Shown piece by piece: positions 59,900 to 64,000 of a stretch of DNA of 64,000 bases. Numbering within the stretch: the first letter of the stretch is position 1; each line of letters starts with the position of its first letter. The notes below the pieces were generated by a model that did not search any database, was not told where the DNA came from, and worked only from the letters and a program-made list of their open reading frames with translations. The position numbers were made by a program, and so were the translations under genes. The stretch is from Kiritimatiellaceae bacterium (GTDB lineage: Bacteria; Verrucomicrobiota; Kiritimatiellia; Kiritimatiellales; Tichowtungiaceae), in contig JABFQY010000003.1 of assembly GCA_013141415.1 (NCBI GenBank), forward strand, positions 1 through 64,000. Reading direction: 5' to 3'.

Positions 59900-60517
59900 A
59901 TGCGTGTTGTCACACTTTTAACAATCGGTCTGTTTCTGTTTACCGCTGGATGCTCCAAAGCGCCGCAGGAAAAGGCGATTACACTCGTAAATGCCGCCGC
60001 AATTGATGCGCCGCTGCTGGAGCGGATTCGGACGTTTGCTGAACAGGAACTGCACGTTCCTGTCCGGACTTTGGAAAAACCGAAACTGGCTGGAAAAAAA
60101 AGTTTTCAGGCTTTGGAGAGCAAGATGAAGCGTCTAAAGACAGATGCCGATGTTGTTCTGATTGTACTAACCGGCTTTAATGCGGAGCCGCAACATCTGG
60201 CCGTTTATCCCGCCAGCGGAATTGCCGTCATTAACACCCAGCCGCTTTATACGAATGATACCGAAAAATTTGCCCGCCGACTGGAACGTCAGGTGATGCG
60301 TGCGGTCGCTTTCAGCTTCGGCCTGACCCCGACGCCGGATCCGTTTTGCGTCACCCGCGACTACGGATCGCTCGAAGACCTCGATACCATGGGGCGAAAT
60401 TTTTCTCCGCCATGGCAGGGCCGCTTTGCCGAAGAAGCGGTAGAGCGCGGACTTGTCCTGAAAGACACCGCCGCTTCGGTGAATTTCCAACGGCTGGAAA
60501 AACCGGCCGGACAATGA
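59900..60517 (+). CDS. Lipoprotein related to archaemetzincin, without the zinc site
   Basis: A 205-residue lipoprotein (signal LLTIGLFLFTAGC with lipobox Cys at about residue 18). The central part has LYTNDTEKFARRLERQVMRAVAFSFGL, then CVTRDYGSLEDLDTMGRNFSPPW. The order and the SLE-x-LD-x-x-GRNF pattern resemble the C-terminal part of archaemetzincins, but the zinc motif HExxHxxGxxH is not present: the matching residues are RQVMRAVAFSFG. It would therefore be a pseudo-peptidase anchored in a membrane. It lies before mreB. Confidence 0.65.
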   Translation: MRVVTLLTIGLFLFTAGCSKAPQEKAITLVNAAAIDAPLLERIRTFAEQELHVPVRTLEKPKLAGKKSFQALESKMKRLKTDADVVLIVLTGFNAEPQHLAVYPASGIAVINTQPLYTNDTEKFARRLERQVMRAVAFSFGLTPTPDPFCVTRDYGSLEDLDTMGRNFSPPWQGRFAEEAVERGLVLKDTAASVNFQRLEKPAGQ

Positions 60518-60597
60518 ACATTCAAATGGTTTCGACTTGACCGGTTTTGTTTAAACAGGCAATCATGAAGCACTTATTGAGATTTTAGAGTTTTTGA

Positions 60598-61650
<1,053 letters not shown>

Positions 61651-61690
61651 GCGTTTGGGTTCCGTTTCTTTTCGTCCCTCCGGGTTCTGA

Positions 61691-62542
61691 ATGAATGACC
61701 GGAACGGGTCTATGTTTGTAACGAGAAGTTTTTATAAGTGGGCGGCGGCAGTGATTGCACTGGTGCTGCTCTTAAATTTACCCGGCGGCTGTACCGCCCG
61801 GTTCAAAGGCGTTTTTAAAGACGCGACTTCACCCTTTCAGCATTTTTTCATCAAGACCGCGCAAAGTCTGAAAGAGGGTGCTGATGCTGTTCGCGGTTTC
61901 GGCGGTATGCTAGAACAGAACAGCCGTCTGTCTGAAGAAGTAGTCTATTTGCAGGCCAGACTGGTTGAACTGGAAAATCTGGAGCAGGCCAACCGTCACT
62001 TGCAAGACCAGCTGGATTTCTACAACCGCCAGAAGCGCGCACTCATTCCCTGCCGGGTAACTGCCCGCACAATCAGCGGCTGGTGGCAAAGTATACGGCT
62101 GGATAAAGGTAGGGCGCAGGGCGTTGAAGCCAATCGGGCTGTAATTTCACCGGACGGACTCGTTGGCAGAACGGCTGAAGTTTCCGGCTATACGGCCGAC
62201 GTACTGCTGCTTTCAGATCCGGCCTGCAAAGTTTCCGCCCGCGTGAGTCGAACCGGTTCGTTCGGATTAGTAACCGGTCACGGCGTAAACGCACAAGGCT
62301 ATCCGGTTGCCCGCATGCAATTCATTCATAAGGACGCACCGGTACAGGCGGGCGATGCGGTGGTGACATCGGGCCTTGGTGGCGTTTTCCCGAAAGACAT
62401 CCTGATCGGCTACATCGAAAGTGTCAGCATGGAAGAAACCGGACTTTACCAATACGCGGATATTATTCCTAAAGCGGTGACCGAACTGATGGACGTGGTA
62501 TTCGTCGCTTCCAAGGAAGAAAATACGGAGTCTGAAGAATGA
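61691..62542 (+). CDS. mreC: Rod shape-determining protein MreC
   Basis: A 283-residue bitopic protein with one membrane segment (AAAVIALVLLLNLPGG), a coiled-coil (LSEEVVYLQARLVELENLEQ) and the periplasmic beta domain (RTISGWWQSIRLDKGRAQGV, VISPDGLVGRTAEVSGYTAD, VTSGLGGVFPKDILIGYIES). It overlaps mreD by four bases. Confidence 0.93.
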   Translation: MNDRNGSMFVTRSFYKWAAAVIALVLLLNLPGGCTARFKGVFKDATSPFQHFFIKTAQSLKEGADAVRGFGGMLEQNSRLSEEVVYLQARLVELENLEQANRHLQDQLDFYNRQKRALIPCRVTARTISGWWQSIRLDKGRAQGVEANRAVISPDGLVGRTAEVSGYTADVLLLSDPACKVSARVSRTGSFGLVTGHGVNAQGYPVARMQFIHKDAPVQAGDAVVTSGLGGVFPKDILIGYIESVSMEETGLYQYADIIPKAVTELMDVVFVASKEENTESEE

Positions 62543-63042
62543 GCCGGCGCTTTATCACACTGGTGCTTGCAATCGGCGCACTGATTCAGACCGTTCTGCC
62601 GCAGTGGGGTGCGTTTGGATCGTTGGAACTGCCGGTTCTGACCGGCATGATGATCTGCATTGCCTTGCACGCTGACCGTGCACAAATGCTGTACGCCGCC
62701 GTAGTGGCCGGATTGCTACACGATTCGTTTTGCCCGGCACCGCTGGGGCTGTCGATTCCTTATTTCATCGGGCTGGCGGCCGGAATCAACTGGATCCGCG
62801 ACGAAATATTCGGCGACGAGCCAGCCACCTACGCAATACTTGGTGCGATCGCCGCAATTTTTGAAACCGTTTATTACGCGCTGGTTTTCTCGCTGAGCGG
62901 ACTTCGTCCGGTTTCCGGCGGCTGGCTGGCGTTGCGGCTGGCTGGCGGGCTGATAACCGGCATCGTGGTTGTTCCGCTGATTGCTTTGTCTGTTGTTCAA
63001 ATGCGGTCGTTAACTTCCCGTAACCGGAGACGCTTTATCTGA
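62539..63042 (+). CDS. mreD: Rod shape-determining protein MreD
   Basis: A 167-residue polytopic membrane protein with about five helices (FITLVLAIGALIQTVLPQ, LPVLTGMMICIALH, YAAVVAGLLHD, YAILGAIAAIFETVYYALVF, LAGGLITGIVVVPLIALSVV). Position between mreC and the PBP2 gene confirms identity. Its stop overlaps the mrdA start. Confidence 0.88.
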   Translation: MSRRFITLVLAIGALIQTVLPQWGAFGSLELPVLTGMMICIALHADRAQMLYAAVVAGLLHDSFCPAPLGLSIPYFIGLAAGINWIRDEIFGDEPATYAILGAIAAIFETVYYALVFSLSGLRPVSGGWLALRLAGGLITGIVVVPLIALSVVQMRSLTSRNRRRFI

Positions 63043-64000
63043 TGCGCATTCGCCGTACAGACCGTTTTTTTGCGCCGCGCATCTATCTGCTGCTGGGCGG
63101 CATGCTCATCGCGTTTCTGGTGCTTTGGGTTTCACTTTGGCGTCTGCAGGTGGCAAAGGTTACACAGTTTGAAAGCCGTCAGAAAATTCAAAGCCTGCGG
63201 CGTGTACGACTGCCGGGCATCCGCGGAAAAATTTATGATCGCAACGGCCTCTGTTTGGCCGACAACCGTCCGGTCTATTCCATCGCGCTGTTTCTTGAAG
63301 ATGTCCGCCGCGCCGGGTCGTGGTCCAATACCATCGATGGCGCCATGGAAGTGATTGGCACTGTGGCTCAGGTTACCGGCCTGACGCCGGCAATCGACCG
63401 GAACAGTATTTGGAAGCACATCCGCCTGCGCCTGCCGCTTCCGCTTGTGCTCTGGAGTGATATCGGCCCGAAGACAATCTCCCGTCTGGCAGAAATGGGG
63501 CATGACATTCCGGGCGTTGATATTTACACACAGGCCACCCGCGTTTATCCATACAGTCCGTACACTTCGCATCTGCTCGGTTATGTCGGCCGCGCCGATC
63601 CGGACACGATGAATGAAGAAGAGAGCTATTCTTATTATCTGCCCGACATGAGCGGTCGTTCCGGCCTTGAAAAACTTTTTGATCCCTTCCTGCGCGGCGA
63701 AGCAGGCGGCATGCTGGTGCAAATTGACGTGTCCGGTTACCGGCACGGTGAGCTGGCACATCGAGCACCGACTCCCGGCGGCGATTTGCGTCTGACGCTG
63801 GATGTGGAAGTGCAAATGCTGGCGCACAAGGCGCTCGGCGAACATCGCGGTGCCGTGGTGGTGCTGGATCCGAACAACGGCGATGTTCTGGCTATGCTCA
63901 GCGCACCGGGGTTTGATGCCAACCGGTTTGTGCCGTACATCAGCGCAGCGGACTGGCAGACGCTGAATGGCGATAAAGCCAAACCGTTACTGAACCGCGC
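63042..64000 (+). CDS. mrdA: Penicillin-binding protein 2, N-terminal part (gene runs off the window)
   Basis: The frame is open from the ATG at 63042 to the window end (about 319 residues). A basic start and one membrane helix (IYLLLGGMLIAFLVLWVSLW) are followed by the class B PBP pedestal: RLPGIRGKIYDRNGLCLADN, RVYPYSPYTSHLLGYVG, GRSGLEKLFDPFLRG and VVVLDPNNGDVLAMLSAPGFD. The catalytic SxxK lies beyond the end. It is the elongasome transpeptidase working with MreBCD. The ATG overlaps the mreD stop (TGATG). Confidence 0.95.
   Translation, partial: MRIRRTDRFFAPRIYLLLGGMLIAFLVLWVSLWRLQVAKVTQFESRQKIQSLRRVRLPGIRGKIYDRNGLCLADNRPVYSIALFLEDVRRAGSWSNTIDGAMEVIGTVAQVTGLTPAIDRNSIWKHIRLRLPLPLVLWSDIGPKTISRLAEMGHDIPGVDIYTQATRVYPYSPYTSHLLGYVGRADPDTMNEEESYSYYLPDMSGRSGLEKLFDPFLRGEAGGMLVQIDVSGYRHGELAHRAPTPGGDLRLTLDVEVQMLAHKALGEHRGAVVVLDPNNGDVLAMLSAPGFDANRFVPYISAADWQTLNGDKAKPLLNR

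Overview
The window is about 57% GC by eye and reads as one chromosome segment of a Gram-negative, peptidoglycan-making member of the PVC superphylum, most likely Kiritimatiellota or a close Verrucomicrobiota relative. This placement is an inference. It rests on two secretin-fold proteins of the Akkermansia Amuc_1098 type, a sulfatase beside a PQQ-propeller protein, a PEP-CTERM protein, a VF530 protein, a divergent FtsZ in a dcw cluster, and a genome-wide habit of heptamer and octamer repeats and TGTAGG-ended palindromes. No rRNA, CRISPR array or complete insertion sequence is visible.

Layout. 1-7849: the 5' end of a possible IS110-type transposase, structured non-coding DNA, a 1351-residue secreted protein and two tandem secretin paralogues, all on the minus strand. 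8048-13379: comFC, accD, folC, murG, murC. 13434-24770: an 11.4-kb accessory block lies where murB would be expected. It holds a nuclease/phosphatase, a sulfatase, a secreted PQQ propeller, a PocR-AraC regulator and a sugar operon (class II aldolase, fucose/arabinose isomerase-like protein, FGGY kinase, DUF4432). 24867-28995: the dcw cluster resumes with ddl, ftsQ, ftsA and an unusual ftsZ. 28979-31344: an NfeD-type protease and an acetyl-xylan-esterase-like hydrolase.

31345-34967 is a repeat-rich accessory stretch with an AT-richer HEPN-like gene and a VF530 gene flanked by broken copies of itself. 34968-42089: class I ribonucleotide reductase (nrdA, nrdB), tatD, an HTH-EIIA fusion, tRNA-Tyr, an unknown gene and uvrC. 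42249-46420: a PEP-CTERM protein, a 33-residue Lys-rich sORF with a HIT hydrolase, holA-yggS-proC and a cold-shock gene. 46645-50976: tRNA-Thr and a polyamine set (carboxynorspermidine decarboxylase, carboxynorspermidine synthase with a histone-H1-like tail, ornithine/lysine decarboxylase). 51137-59826: a type II secretion operon F-G-H-I-J-K-L-M-D on the minus strand, without E. 59900-64000: a degenerate archaemetzincin-like lipoprotein, then mreB-mreC-mreD and the start of mrdA.

The main themes are envelope biogenesis (murG, murC, ddl, ftsQAZ, mreBCD, PBP2, T2SS, secretins) and short dispersed repeats that enter the coding ends, leader peptides, ribosome-binding sites and surface loops of core genes. 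The most interesting signals are the heptamer-built pseudopilin leaders and start regions, the palindrome shared by murC and gspJ, the same palindrome abutting the 3' ends of both tRNAs, the collapsed VF530 array, the FtsZ with altered T4 and T7 loops, and the histone-like tail on a polyamine enzyme.
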